Source: Streptomyces cinereus
GTDB lineage: Bacteria; Pseudomonadota; Gammaproteobacteria; Pseudomonadales; Moraxellaceae
Reading direction: 5' to 3'
DNA length: 64,000 nucleotides
NCBI GenBank assembly: GCA_014647715.1
Contig: BMPS01000006.1
Location: 59,712 to 123,711 of the forward strand
Shown in pieces: positions 36,179-44,038 of the stretch (positions within the stretch are counted from its first letter, which is position 1; each line of letters starts with the position of its first letter). A program made the position numbers and the translations under genes. The notes below the pieces were generated by a model. The model had not been told where the DNA came from. It worked only from the letters and a program-made list of their open reading frames with translations, and made no database searches.

Positions 36179-37930
36179 ATGGACAATTTTTTCATTAATT
36201 ATAACCAAACTCTTGGTTCATCCATGATGACCATGATTGGCGCACTGATTATTTTTATTCTTGGCTGGATTATCGCCAGTATTGTCGGTTCGGTGGTGCA
36301 TAAATTATTAGAAAAACTGAGCATCAATCAAAAAATGAATGCGTCAACGGGTAAAACCTATGATTTGGCGCATTTATTATCACGTATTGTTTTTTGGTTT
36401 GTCTTTATCATTGGTATTTCTGCGGCATTAAGTTTCTTAAAACTTGACGCTATCTCAGTGCCGTTTGCCAATATGGTCAATATCGTGTTGTTATTTATTC
36501 CAAATCTAATTGCTGCAGGCTTACTTGCGCTACTAGGTTGGGTACTGGCAACGGTCGCGCGCTCTGCGCTGTCAAACGTGCTTAACCGCACGTCAGTTGA
36601 TGAAAAACTATCAAGCGAAGCAGGCGTACCGCACATGAGCGAGAGCATTGCTAACTTGGCTTATTGGTTTATTTTGCTCATGTTCTTGCCAATGGTATTG
36701 CAGCAATTAGGCGTAACGGGTCTGTTAGCCCCGATTAATGGCATGATTACCAAAGCGTTATCTTACATCCCTAACTTAATCGGCGCGGGTGTGATTATTT
36801 TTGTCGGTTTTGTTATTGCCAAAATTTTACGTGGTATCGTCACTAATATTGTTACAAGCTTAAACGTGCAAAACTTAGTAGGCAAGGCGGGTATCGGCAA
36901 CCAAACCCAAATCGCCAATATCGCAGGTACGCTGGTGTATCTCATCGTACTCATTACCGCGATTATCATGGGTCTTAATGTACTGGATATCCAAGCCATT
37001 TCTGGTCCTGCGACCAATATGCTCAACGAAATCATGTTAGCGATACCAAATATCATTTACGCTGTAGTCATTTTGGGTGGTGCGTATTTTGTATCAAAGC
37101 TTATTGCAGATATTGTAAAAAACTTATTGGACAATTCTGGCGTCAATATTTTGCCAAGCAAACTTGGTCTGCAAAATGTGCTAGGTTCTGCCAAAGTGTC
37201 AGACGTTGTGGGTTATTTGATTGTATTTTTCGTGATGCTATTTGCCGTCATGGAAGCCGCAAAAGTACTCAACTTAACGCAGGTTAGTAACTTGATTACT
37301 GTGTTTATCGCCTTTGGCTCACAAGTGATTTTGGGTGCGGTCATTTTGGCGGTGGGTTTTTGGTTGGCAAACATACTTGCCAGTGCGGTACAACGCTCAC
37401 CAAACGGTACGGCATTTTTAGCCAACCTTGTGCGTGTTCTCATCATGGGTCTGGTGCTTGCGATGGGCTTACGTGCGATGGGTATTGCTGACTCGATTGT
37501 CAATATGGCATTTGGCTTGACTTTAGGCGCAGTCGCGGTTGCGTTTGCCCTAGCCTTTGGTCTTGGTGGTCGTGAAGCTGCTGCCCGTTTTTTAAAAAAC
37601 ATCCAAGATAAGGCGGAAGGTCAACGCTCAGGCTTGGCCAATATGATGAATACGCCTGTGAAAGAGCCAACTAAATTGACAGGGTTTGAAACAGATGTTG
37701 CCACTCAGTACGCACCTACACAAACCGGTAGCGTTGAGCGCCCGATTGGTTCAGGCATGGCGTCGGGGATTGACAACAAAACAGCCACTGTCGATACCAC
37801 CACATCATTGCATACCGCACTTAACAATTTGGCTGAAAGCGTCGATACCGCTGACACGACCCAAACACAGCAAGCGACTATTCAACCTACCAGCACCTTT
37901 AGTAGCGATGATTTAAACCCTAAATCATAG
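36179..37930 (+). CDS. Mechanosensitive-channel-family membrane protein with repeated TM modules (CmpX-like)
   Basis: 583 residues, very hydrophobic. It consists of repeated units of the conserved TM-helix type found in CmpX: MIGALIIFILGWIIAS, LIAAGLLALLGWVLA, LIGAGVIIFVGFVIAKILRGIV, IIYAVVILGGAYFVSKLIADIV and VILGAVILAVGFWLANILA, each followed by an amphipathic stretch. The C-terminal MscS-like pore region has AFALAFGLGGREAAARFL. The last 120 residues are hydrophilic and Thr/Gln-rich. The family includes osmotic-stress and envelope-tension proteins of Pseudomonas. A near-perfect TAGGAGGCACA precedes the ATG. It stands alone and ends at a terminator. Confidence 0.88.
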   Translation: MDNFFINYNQTLGSSMMTMIGALIIFILGWIIASIVGSVVHKLLEKLSINQKMNASTGKTYDLAHLLSRIVFWFVFIIGISAALSFLKLDAISVPFANMVNIVLLFIPNLIAAGLLALLGWVLATVARSALSNVLNRTSVDEKLSSEAGVPHMSESIANLAYWFILLMFLPMVLQQLGVTGLLAPINGMITKALSYIPNLIGAGVIIFVGFVIAKILRGIVTNIVTSLNVQNLVGKAGIGNQTQIANIAGTLVYLIVLITAIIMGLNVLDIQAISGPATNMLNEIMLAIPNIIYAVVILGGAYFVSKLIADIVKNLLDNSGVNILPSKLGLQNVLGSAKVSDVVGYLIVFFVMLFAVMEAAKVLNLTQVSNLITVFIAFGSQVILGAVILAVGFWLANILASAVQRSPNGTAFLANLVRVLIMGLVLAMGLRAMGIADSIVNMAFGLTLGAVAVAFALAFGLGGREAAARFLKNIQDKAEGQRSGLANMMNTPVKEPTKLTGFETDVATQYAPTQTGSVERPIGSGMASGIDNKTATVDTTTSLHTALNNLAESVDTADTTQTQQATIQPTSTFSSDDLNPKS

Positions 37931-37956
37931 TTATTTTGTGCATAGCCACGCTGAAA

Positions 37957-37987
37957 AAAATGCCTTGATAAGTCATCAAGGCATTTT
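37957..37987. terminator. Bidirectional terminator after the channel gene
   Basis: AAAATGCCTTGAT and ATCAAGGCATTTT pair across a 5-nt loop. The minus-strand acyltransferase gene ends right beside it. Confidence 0.92.
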
Positions 37988-37988
37988 A

Positions 37989-38624
37989 TTAACGGTGCAA
38001 ATCTTGCAACGGCTGTGACATTTTTTCAACATGCTTACCCAAAACGCCGCGATAGTTTTCTAAAATTTTGGGTAAATCGGCGTCATAGTCGCCTGTTGGG
38101 TAAAACAAGGGCATAAAGCGCATTTGCTTGGTGTTATAGTCCATTGCAATCGGTAAAATCGGTACGCCTGCCCCTACAGCAATATGATAAAACCCTGTTT
38201 TCCATTTTTCGGTATAACTGCGTGTCCCTTCAGGTGCCAACCCTAACCAAAGCTGCTCTTGTTGGTTAAATTGTTCAATGGCCGCCTGCAAAGTCGAACC
38301 TTTTTTCTGACGATCAATCGAAATCATCCCGCCCCATTTTAAGAAAGACCCGATGAGGGGGAGACGAAACAGCTCTTTTTTACCCATCAATTTAAAATCA
38401 ATGCCAACCGATAAAATACCCATGACCGCATTCCAGCCATCTTCATTGGAGGTGTGCGGGGCAGCGAGCATCACCAGTTGTTTGACATCAGGTACATCAC
38501 CGACCACTTGCCAACCTGTTATTTGTAAGTATTTTTTGGCAAGTTTGGCAATTTTTGGGTCATGACGGCGCGGCACGTTAGACCCAAATTGGCTAGGGTC
38601 TACTGGCGTTTGGTTGATATCCAT
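37989..38624 (-). CDS. PlsC-like acyltransferase
   Basis: 211 residues, 1-acylglycerol-3-phosphate acyltransferase superfamily. The catalytic HX4D motif is HTSNED (in LAAPHTSNEDGWN), the glycerophosphate-site motif is PEGTRSYTEKWKTGFYHIA, and GVPILPIAMDYNTKQM follows. There is no transmembrane helix at the N-terminus, which begins with about 30 polar residues. Such short relatives are not the main PlsC, so the acceptor may be something other than lysophosphatidate. The gene is alone; downstream is the channel-gene terminator, and upstream is a small palindromic element. Confidence 0.88.
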   Translation of the reverse strand: MDINQTPVDPSQFGSNVPRRHDPKIAKLAKKYLQITGWQVVGDVPDVKQLVMLAAPHTSNEDGWNAVMGILSVGIDFKLMGKKELFRLPLIGSFLKWGGMISIDRQKKGSTLQAAIEQFNQQEQLWLGLAPEGTRSYTEKWKTGFYHIAVGAGVPILPIAMDYNTKQMRFMPLFYPTGDYDADLPKILENYRGVLGKHVEKMSQPLQDLHR

Positions 38625-38661
38625 GAATATACTCTTTGAGATACTAGGTTAAATTAAGATA

Positions 38662-38786
38662 CTATAGTGAAAACTGAATTATATCGAACAGGGTCGTTCG
38701 TGGTAGGCCTGTCGAACCATAACGACCATTACCCTTAGACAAGCTCAGGGCAAACGGTGCTTACTATAATTTAGGATTGACTATAG
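38662..38786. mobile_element. Small palindromic element (MITE/REP-like), 125 bp
   Basis: The ends are 22-bp terminal inverted repeats matching at 18 positions, both starting CTATAGT (38662-38683 and 38765-38786). Inside are two hairpins: one with arms GGTCGTT/AACGACC (about 38692-38727), and one around CCCTTAGACAAGCTCAGGG. The second resembles the widely dispersed intergenic palindromes containing CTTCGACAAGCTCAGG. There is no coding potential. The TA-rich ends fit a non-autonomous Tc1/mariner (IS630-like) element, which is inference. A third partial end, CTATAGTCA, lies just outside at 38792. Confidence 0.65.
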
Positions 38787-38947
38787 ATAGCCTATAGTCA
38801 GCTGAATGTAAAAATGTTATGGATTTAAACGCGCTACTGGTATAAATTTTCTTTGCGTGCTACTTACACAGAGGCTGCACAAAATTCATCCCAGTAGCAC
38901 TGTATCATTTTTAAAGTGGGTTAACTAGACAGCTAAAAGGATAAAAA

Positions 38948-39208
38948 ATGACCAAACCTAATCCAAGAGTATTAGAAGTAAAAGGCGTATTCGTTGAGCC
39001 TGCATCGGCGGCTTCAATCGGCGGTGCAATCCGTGATATTAAAGCAGGTAAAATCGCTGAAGGTTCGGTGATCGTTTGCACAGTGACGGGTAATGGTCTA
39101 AAAGATCCTGACACTGCGATCAAACAATGTGCCGATGCCGTGATGCTCACCATCAATGCCACATTGGATGATGTCAGAACATCAATCCTATCAAATATGG
39201 AAAAATAA
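38948..39208 (+). CDS. Free-standing C-terminal fragment of threonine synthase
   Basis: 86 residues that match only the C-terminal end of threonine synthase: [16 protein letters not shown] and [14 protein letters not shown] are hallmark segments. The PLP-binding lysine and the first 270 or so residues of the enzyme are missing, and no remnant of them is visible in the 320 bp upstream. Even so the frame is intact, AAAGGA lies well before the ATG, and a terminator follows. It may be a gene remnant or a small protein in use; it cannot be an active threonine synthase on its own. A palindromic element lies 160 bp upstream and may have been involved in the rearrangement. Confidence 0.65.
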   Translation: MTKPNPRVLEVKGVFVEPASAASIGGAIRDIKAGKIAEGSVIVCTVTGNGLKDPDTAIKQCADAVMLTINATLDDVRTSILSNMEK

Positions 39209-39247
39209 TTTTTCATGCTTTGCTCAGAAGAAAATACTTAAAAAGCC

Positions 39248-39270
39248 AACCAACTGCGGTTGGTTTTTTT
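39248..39270 (+). terminator. Terminator after the thrC-like fragment
   Basis: AACCAAC-TGCG-GTTGGTT is a perfect 7-bp stem followed by a run of Ts. Confidence 0.8.
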
Positions 39271-39343
39271 TATTGCATCGTGCAGAATATAAACTGTATA
39301 AGAATAATTCCTATTTACAAACAATTTGATACAGTTTGATTTG

Positions 39344-39383
39344 TTTTGGTGCAAAATCAATAAATCGCCCAATATTTGTGCAA
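39344..39383 (+). promoter_or_regulatory. Possible NtrC-like half-sites upstream of the sigma-54 promoter
   Basis: TTGGTGCAA (39346-39354) and TTTGTGCAA (39375-39383) are direct repeats 29 bp apart, close to three helical turns, 83-137 bp upstream of the sigma-54 promoter. The first contains GGTGCA, the right half of the NtrC consensus. Left halves are poor, so this is tentative. Confidence 0.3.
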
Positions 39384-39465
39384 TACAATAATGCTTCAAA
39401 GTTGGTTTTGTAAGTTATTGCAGTTTTATTGCAAAGAAATAAGATAAAACAGTAACTTAATAAAG

Positions 39466-39482
39466 TTGGCACGCCTTTTGCT
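39466..39482 (+). promoter_or_regulatory. Consensus sigma-54 (RpoN) promoter for the TorF-type porin
   Basis: TTGGCACG-CCTT-TTGCT matches the -24/-12 consensus TGGCACG-N4-TTGCW exactly, with the invariant GG (39468-39469) and GC (39480-39481) ten bases apart. Transcription would start near 39493, giving a leader of about 65 nt before the porin ATG. Confidence 0.8.
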
Positions 39483-39556
39483 ATTTCAATAACAAGTTCA
39501 GAGTCAAATCATTTCGATTTGAACATTTGTAATAAACAGCTTGGGGGAATACCAAC

Positions 39557-40300
39557 ATGAACTTTAAACTTTCTAAATTAGTGGCTGCATCTTTACTCAC
39601 TTGTGCAAGTGGCTTGACTATGGCAGCTGAAAGCGATGTATCATTCTCTGGTACTGCAGCAATGACTTCAGATTACCGCTATCGTGGTATGACACAAACT
39701 GAAAGCGACCCTGCCGTTCAAGTTGGTTATAAATTAACCCATAGCTCTGGCTTATACGCAGGTGTCTGGGGCTCGAATGTCGGCTTTGGTAGCTCATTAG
39801 AGCTCGATCCATATGTAGGTTATAGCACTGAACTTGGCTCTTTGGCGTCTAAACCAGTTTTAGATGTCGGTTTATCGTACTACGGCTATCCAAGTGCTTC
39901 TGATTTGAATTGGCTTGAGCTGTATGCACGTCTAGGTTTTGCAGACACCATCACTGTTGGTGACAGTTTGCTTGCAAGCGTGAATTTCACTAATGATTTT
40001 TTTGGCTTAGATACTGATGCATGGTATTTAAACCTGACTTATAGCATGCCATTGAGCGCATCTTTCGGTGGTGTAGCAAGCTTAGGTTATACCACTGCTG
40101 ACGATTATGATTTCAGTGATAACGCTAGTGGCGATGATAACTACATCGACTGGAAAGTTGGTGTGACTTACAGCTTTGCTTCTGTTAAAGACCTGTCAGC
40201 TGAGCTTGCTGCTGTCGGCACAAATATTGACGCCGACACCAACCCGTACAAACGTGGTGTAGAGACTGGTGCTGTATTTACAATTACTAAAGCATTCTAA
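39557..40300 (+). CDS. TorF-family putative outer-membrane porin
   Basis: 247 residues. A signal peptide ends near MAA|ESD (residue 24). The mature part is a beta-barrel of alternating aromatic/polar strands (MTSDYRYRGMTQTESDPAVQ, GLYAGVWGSNVGFG, LELDPYVGYSTELG, YIDWKVGVTYSF) and ends in phenylalanine (FTITKAF), typical of outer-membrane proteins. The N-terminal SDYRYRG(M/I)SQT-like motif marks the TorF group. In Acinetobacter and others this gene precedes glnK-amtB. Here neither follows, but the gene has a sigma-54 promoter, which fits nitrogen control. GGGGGA precedes the ATG. It ends at a terminator. Confidence 0.9.
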   Translation: MNFKLSKLVAASLLTCASGLTMAAESDVSFSGTAAMTSDYRYRGMTQTESDPAVQVGYKLTHSSGLYAGVWGSNVGFGSSLELDPYVGYSTELGSLASKPVLDVGLSYYGYPSASDLNWLELYARLGFADTITVGDSLLASVNFTNDFFGLDTDAWYLNLTYSMPLSASFGGVASLGYTTADDYDFSDNASGDDNYIDWKVGVTYSFASVKDLSAELAAVGTNIDADTNPYKRGVETGAVFTITKAF

Positions 40301-40338
40301 GTTGTAAATAGCATAGGCTAGAAAATTAGCCTTGCGAT

Positions 40339-40375
40339 AAAAAAATCCTGTCTTACTTCAAGGCAGGATTTTTTT
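40339..40375 (+). terminator. Terminator of the TorF-type gene
   Basis: AAAAAAATCCTG and CAGGATTTTTTT flank an inner CTT/AAG pairing, giving a long stem and T-run. Confidence 0.92.
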
Positions 40376-40462
40376 ATGGAGAATTGGTTCTAAATACGTC
40401 TTGGCATGTTAAATGCTTAATATTTATATCGAATAAAGATTGTTTGAATAGATTAAAAAGAA

Positions 40463-40676
40463 GGGGCTGTCCTAGATGAGTAAAATTATTTAGGATAGCA
40501 CTATGAGAAAGAGTAAACTAAGTTGGTATAAACAAAGCAGACTCATCGAGTTATTTGTTGCCGGTTCTACCGCGAGAACAGCAGCAAGCTTAGTTGGTGT
40601 TAATAAAACCACAGCCAGTTATTACTTTCATAGGCTAAGACTGCTTATTTACGAGAATAGGGGCTGTATACATTAG
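40463..40676 (+). mobile_element. Truncated IS1016-type (IS1595 family) insertion sequence
   Basis: The left end GGGGCTGTCC (40463) is followed after 40 bp by the start of an IS1016-type transposase, which breaks off after about 52 codons. At the break a second copy of GGGGCTGT (40660-40667) occurs in the same orientation, not inverted as a right end would be. The rest of the element is absent, so it is a dead remnant. Confidence 0.85.
40503..40676 (+). pseudogene. IS1016-type transposase, N-terminal fragment
   Basis: The frame from 40503 encodes the typical start of IS1016 transposases: MRKSKLSWYKQSRLIELFVA, then STARTAASLVGVNKTTASYY and FHRLRLLIYEN, the N-terminal helix-turn-helix. After residue 52 it runs into unrelated codons (RGCIH) and stops. 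The DDE/zinc catalytic part, starting about at DGEVEADESYFGG in intact members, is gone. It is not functional. Confidence 0.88.
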
Positions 40677-40767
40677 ATTAAGATACTATATTAAATTAAA
40701 ATACTAAGCTAAAATTTTCAGTTTACATTAGCTCACTGAAATTAGCAAATTTGTCGATTGGAGGAAT

Positions 40768-41106
40768 TTATAACAAACTTTTGGGCTGCAGGATAATGAT
40801 AGTTGCGCCCAACAGTATCACCAAACCGCCCATGCTGTCCCAGTGCGTTAAAGAAACGCCATCGACAAATTTTAGCCATACCAAAGCCGTCGTGATATAT
40901 ATGCCACCATATGCGGCATACACTCGCCCTGTCGCGGTGGGATGAAGGGTCAGTAGCCATACGAACAGGGCAAGCGTGATGGTCATAGGTACAATGAGCC
41001 AAAGCGGTTTGTGCTGTTTGAGCATCAGATAGCCAAGATAGCAACTGACAATCTCGGCAATGGCGGTGATAAAGAATAAAAGCAGGGTAATCAACAATTT
41101 AGTCAT
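40768..41106 (-). CDS. YnfA (UPF0060) family membrane protein
   Basis: 112 residues, four membrane helices, the normal YnfA layout: LLFFITAIAEIVSCYLGYL, LIVPMTITLALFVWLL, RVYAAYGGIYITTALVWLKFVDG and MGGLVILLGATIIIL. The GRVYAAYGGIY(I) motif is diagnostic. The family is related to small multidrug transporters, but its substrate is not established. It lies downstream of parE and a possible 55-codon gene on the same strand, 21 bp after the latter, so all three may be co-transcribed. Confidence 0.92.
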   Translation of the reverse strand: MTKLLITLLLFFITAIAEIVSCYLGYLMLKQHKPLWLIVPMTITLALFVWLLTLHPTATGRVYAAYGGIYITTALVWLKFVDGVSLTHWDSMGGLVILLGATIIILQPKSLL

Positions 41107-41127
41107 ATTCGCGGATTTGCCCCATGT

Positions 41128-41295
41128 TATATGTTAGGCAGCAGGGGAAAATTGATAAATCGCATCACGAGCGTCATTTTCCTTTAAAAAGTCTAAAGCG
41201 TCATAGGATTTATCTACTTGATAATGTTTAAACGTACCAGATAGCGATGCACTTTCAAAAGTACATGCTATCAGTGTAGGCTTAACGTCAATCAT
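41128..41295 (-). CDS. Possible 55-residue protein between parE and the YnfA gene
   Basis: An open frame starting 13 bp after the parE stop with AGG close before the ATG (TAGGTAAAA-ATG). The product, from MIDVKPTLIACTFES to DAFINFPLLPNI, is not recognised and has no signal peptide or membrane helix. Its tight fit between two genes on the same strand is the main support. Confidence 0.4.
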
Positions 41296-41308
41296 TTTTA
41301 CCTAGCCA

Positions 41309-43195
41309 TTAAACCCCAATTTCCGCCAAATCGCCTTTTTGCTCAAGCCATGTTTTACGGTCGCTGGCGCGTTTTTTGGCAAGCAGCATATCCATCACGC
41401 TATCGGTTGCAGTTGGGTCATCAAGGTCTAGCTGCACCAAACGTCGCGTATCAGGATTCATCGTGGTTTCACGTAGCTGTTCGGCACTCATCTCGCCCAA
41501 CCCTTTAAAACGGGTAATTTGCGGCTTTTTGTTTTTTGCCACTTTTTTCAAGATTTGCTCAAGCTCGTCATTATCAAGGGCGTACTCCACCTCTTTGCCA
41601 ATATCAATGCGGTATAGTGGTGGCATAGCGACATACAAATGCCCAGCATCAACGACTGCTTTAAAGTGTTTGACAAACAACGCACACAGCAGCGTGGCAA
41701 TATGCAGTCCATCCGAATCGGCATCTGCCAAAATACAGATTTTATCATAACGCAGTTCGCTCAAGTCATCCGAATCAGGATCAACGCCAATGGCAATGGC
41801 GATGTTGTGGATTTCTTCACTGGCAAGCACCGTATCGGGCGATACTTCCCACGTGTTCAAAATCTTGCCTCGCAGGGGCATAATGGCTTGAAAGTGACGG
41901 TCACGTGCCTGTTTTGCCGAGCCACCTGCCGAATCCCCTTCCACCAAAAACAGCTCTGCGCCATCTCGCAAATCGCCCCGACAATCCGCCAATTTGCCTG
42001 GCAGTGCCGGTCCTTGGGTAATTTTTTTACGCTCAACTTTTTTGGCGGATTTCAGCCGTTTGCCTGCTTTATTAATCGCCAATTCAGCGATTTGTTTGGC
42101 AATCTCTGAGTTTTGATTGAGCCACAAGCTAAAGCCATCTTTGGCAAAGGCTTGCACCACGCCCGCTGCTTCTCGGCTCGATAGGCGCTCTTTGGTCTGT
42201 CCGCTGAACTGCGGTTCGGAGAATTTTAGCGATAAAATATAATTGACCCCATCCCACACGTCTTCGGGAGCGAGTTTGACGTTGCGCGGCAGTAGATTGT
42301 GCAGTTCACAAAATTCTTTTAATGCGTCAGTAATACCTGTGCGTAGTCCATTGACGTGGGTGCCACCTTGTGCTGTAGGAATCAAGTTAACGTAGCTTTC
42401 TTGTACAGGCGTACCACCCTCGCTAAGCCAACAAATGGCAAAACTTAAGCCTGCTCGTTCGCCTTTTTTGGCGTCGTAATTAAACACGAATGGCTGTTCT
42501 GGTAGGGTGATTTCTTCGACCAGTTGCTCGGTGAGATATTGCGATAGCCCATCGGTAAATTGCCAAACGTCTTTGTCGCCGTCAATTTCATTGATAAAAG
42601 TAATGGTCAGCCCTGCCGATAACACGGCTTTGGCTTTAAGATGGTGTTTGAGTTGTTTAATGTTAAATTTTGGTGAATCAAAGTATGTTTCATTGACCCA
42701 AAATCGCACCAACGTACCGCGTTTTTTCTTGTTAGAAGACGGGGCAACCGCCAGCGGAGCAACAGCATTGCCATCGACAAATTGCATGGTGAACACTTCG
42801 CCATTTCGCCACACAGTGACATCGACTTTGTGCGACAAAGCATTGACGACTGAAATCCCCACGCCATGCAGACCGCCTGAGACTTGGTAGTTATCGGTAG
42901 AAAATTTACCGCCTGCGTGTAGGCGTGTCAAAATCAGTTCAATGCCCGATTGCTTAAATTCGGGGTGAATGTCGGTGGGCATGCCGCGTCCGTCATCTTC
43001 GACTGACAGCGAGCCGTCAGTGTGTAGAATGACAATAATGTTTTTGGCGTGACCTGCAAGGGATTCGTCCACCGAGTTGTCGATGACTTCTTGTGCCAGG
43101 TGGTTGGGGCGTGTGGTATCAGTGTACATACCAGGACGACGGCGGACCGGGTCAAGACCTTCTAATACTTCTAAACTTTGACTGGTGTATGACAT
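41309..43195 (-). CDS. parE: DNA topoisomerase IV subunit B
   Basis: ATPase subunit of topoisomerase IV, which decatenates daughter chromosomes. At 628 residues it has the ParE length. The GHKL ATPase domain shows VLEGLDPVRRRPGMYTDTT, EVIDNSVDESLAGHA, VEDDGRGMPTD and VSGGLHGVGISVVNALS. The TOPRIM part has LFLVEGDSAGGSAKQARDR and ILADADSDGLHIATLL, and the C-terminus RFKGLGEMSAEQLRETTM. parC is not in the window. Upstream on the same strand are a barstar gene, a GNAT gene and yqiA; E. coli also has yqiA beside parE. Confidence 0.98.
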   Translation of the reverse strand: MSYTSQSLEVLEGLDPVRRRPGMYTDTTRPNHLAQEVIDNSVDESLAGHAKNIIVILHTDGSLSVEDDGRGMPTDIHPEFKQSGIELILTRLHAGGKFSTDNYQVSGGLHGVGISVVNALSHKVDVTVWRNGEVFTMQFVDGNAVAPLAVAPSSNKKKRGTLVRFWVNETYFDSPKFNIKQLKHHLKAKAVLSAGLTITFINEIDGDKDVWQFTDGLSQYLTEQLVEEITLPEQPFVFNYDAKKGERAGLSFAICWLSEGGTPVQESYVNLIPTAQGGTHVNGLRTGITDALKEFCELHNLLPRNVKLAPEDVWDGVNYILSLKFSEPQFSGQTKERLSSREAAGVVQAFAKDGFSLWLNQNSEIAKQIAELAINKAGKRLKSAKKVERKKITQGPALPGKLADCRGDLRDGAELFLVEGDSAGGSAKQARDRHFQAIMPLRGKILNTWEVSPDTVLASEEIHNIAIAIGVDPDSDDLSELRYDKICILADADSDGLHIATLLCALFVKHFKAVVDAGHLYVAMPPLYRIDIGKEVEYALDNDELEQILKKVAKNKKPQITRFKGLGEMSAEQLRETTMNPDTRRLVQLDLDDPTATDSVMDMLLAKKRASDRKTWLEQKGDLAEIGV

Positions 43196-43298
43196 CTTTT
43201 ACTCTTATAAAATTTCAAATTTAGATTTTTAATCTATTAAAAAAAATCAATTAATTAAATGACTTACTGCAAAATAAAATCAAATTTTTGTTGCCAAT

Positions 43299-43550
43299 CT
43301 AACTTTTCATCATGGTCTTTAACTCTTTGTAAAACATCAGTAATTTTTCAAAATCTTCGCCTATATTGTGTTTGGAGATATCAGAATTTTGCCAAATAAT
43401 AATTAGTGGTCTTTCAATATTAAAACTTAATAAATCCCAGAGTGCATCTAAATTTTTACCATAATACTGTTCAACATTTAATGCTTTAGCTAATTGATTG
43501 TGAAAATCTTTATCTGAAAAAATTTCATTACCACGAATTTCTATTTCCAT
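43299..43550 (-). CDS. Barstar family (ribonuclease inhibitor-like) protein
   Basis: 83 residues with the barstar pattern: a first strand and helix (IEIRGNEIFSDKDFHNQLAKAL), then YYGKNLDALWDLLS, the conserved segment that contacts barnase, then PLIIIWQNSDISK and a final helix FEKLLMFYKELKTMM. Barstar-type proteins are immunity proteins to ribonuclease toxins or contact-dependent effectors. No barnase-like toxin is present in the window. It is very AT-rich compared with its neighbours, which suggests later arrival. It sits 11 bp downstream of the GNAT gene and 103 bp upstream of parE. Confidence 0.88.
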   Translation of the reverse strand: MEIEIRGNEIFSDKDFHNQLAKALNVEQYYGKNLDALWDLLSFNIERPLIIIWQNSDISKHNIGEDFEKLLMFYKELKTMMKS

Positions 43551-43561
43551 CGACTAACCTT

Positions 43562-44038
43562 TCAATCAAGAAACTGTAAAACCATCAACCAATTTTCTAG
43601 GATAACGCCTGACCTTTCGAACGAATTTTTTTGAACCGTTTGAAACCCTTCTTTCTCAAAAAACGGCTTAGCAATATGTGAAGCACTCACGTTAATCTGA
43701 TAGACATTATTTCCTTTTGCAACGCTTAAAACCTTTTCAAACAACGCTTGCCCGACACCTTGCTGTTGAAATTTTGGCTCGATATAAAAACAATCAATCT
43801 CACCAATCCCATCATAAAAACCAAACTCAATAAACCCTACTACCCTATCGCCAATCACAGCCATAAACGGCAACGTCTTTTCAAATCGATGTTGCCAAAA
43901 CTCATCTGAATGATTGCCAATCCATGCTTGTTTTTGACTGGTTGAATAAATACGATTATCAATTGCCAAAATCGCATTTTCAAAAATTTTGGCTAATGCT
44001 TTACTATCTTGTGGCTGATAACCTCGAATAACTATCAT
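43562..44038 (-). CDS. GNAT-family N-acetyltransferase
   Basis: 158 residues. The GNAT fold is visible in order: MIVIRGYQPQDSKALAKIFE, VVGFIEFGFYDGIGEIDCFYIEPKFQ, the acetyl-CoA loop QQGVGQALFEKV and the final INVSASHIAKPFFEKEGFQTV. The acceptor is unknown. Its start codon overlaps the stop of yqiA by four bases (44035-44038), so translation is coupled. The barstar gene follows 11 bp later. It is AT-rich like the barstar gene. Confidence 0.9.
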   Translation of the reverse strand: MIVIRGYQPQDSKALAKIFENAILAIDNRIYSTSQKQAWIGNHSDEFWQHRFEKTLPFMAVIGDRVVGFIEFGFYDGIGEIDCFYIEPKFQQQGVGQALFEKVLSVAKGNNVYQINVSASHIAKPFFEKEGFQTVQKNSFERSGVILENWLMVLQFLD

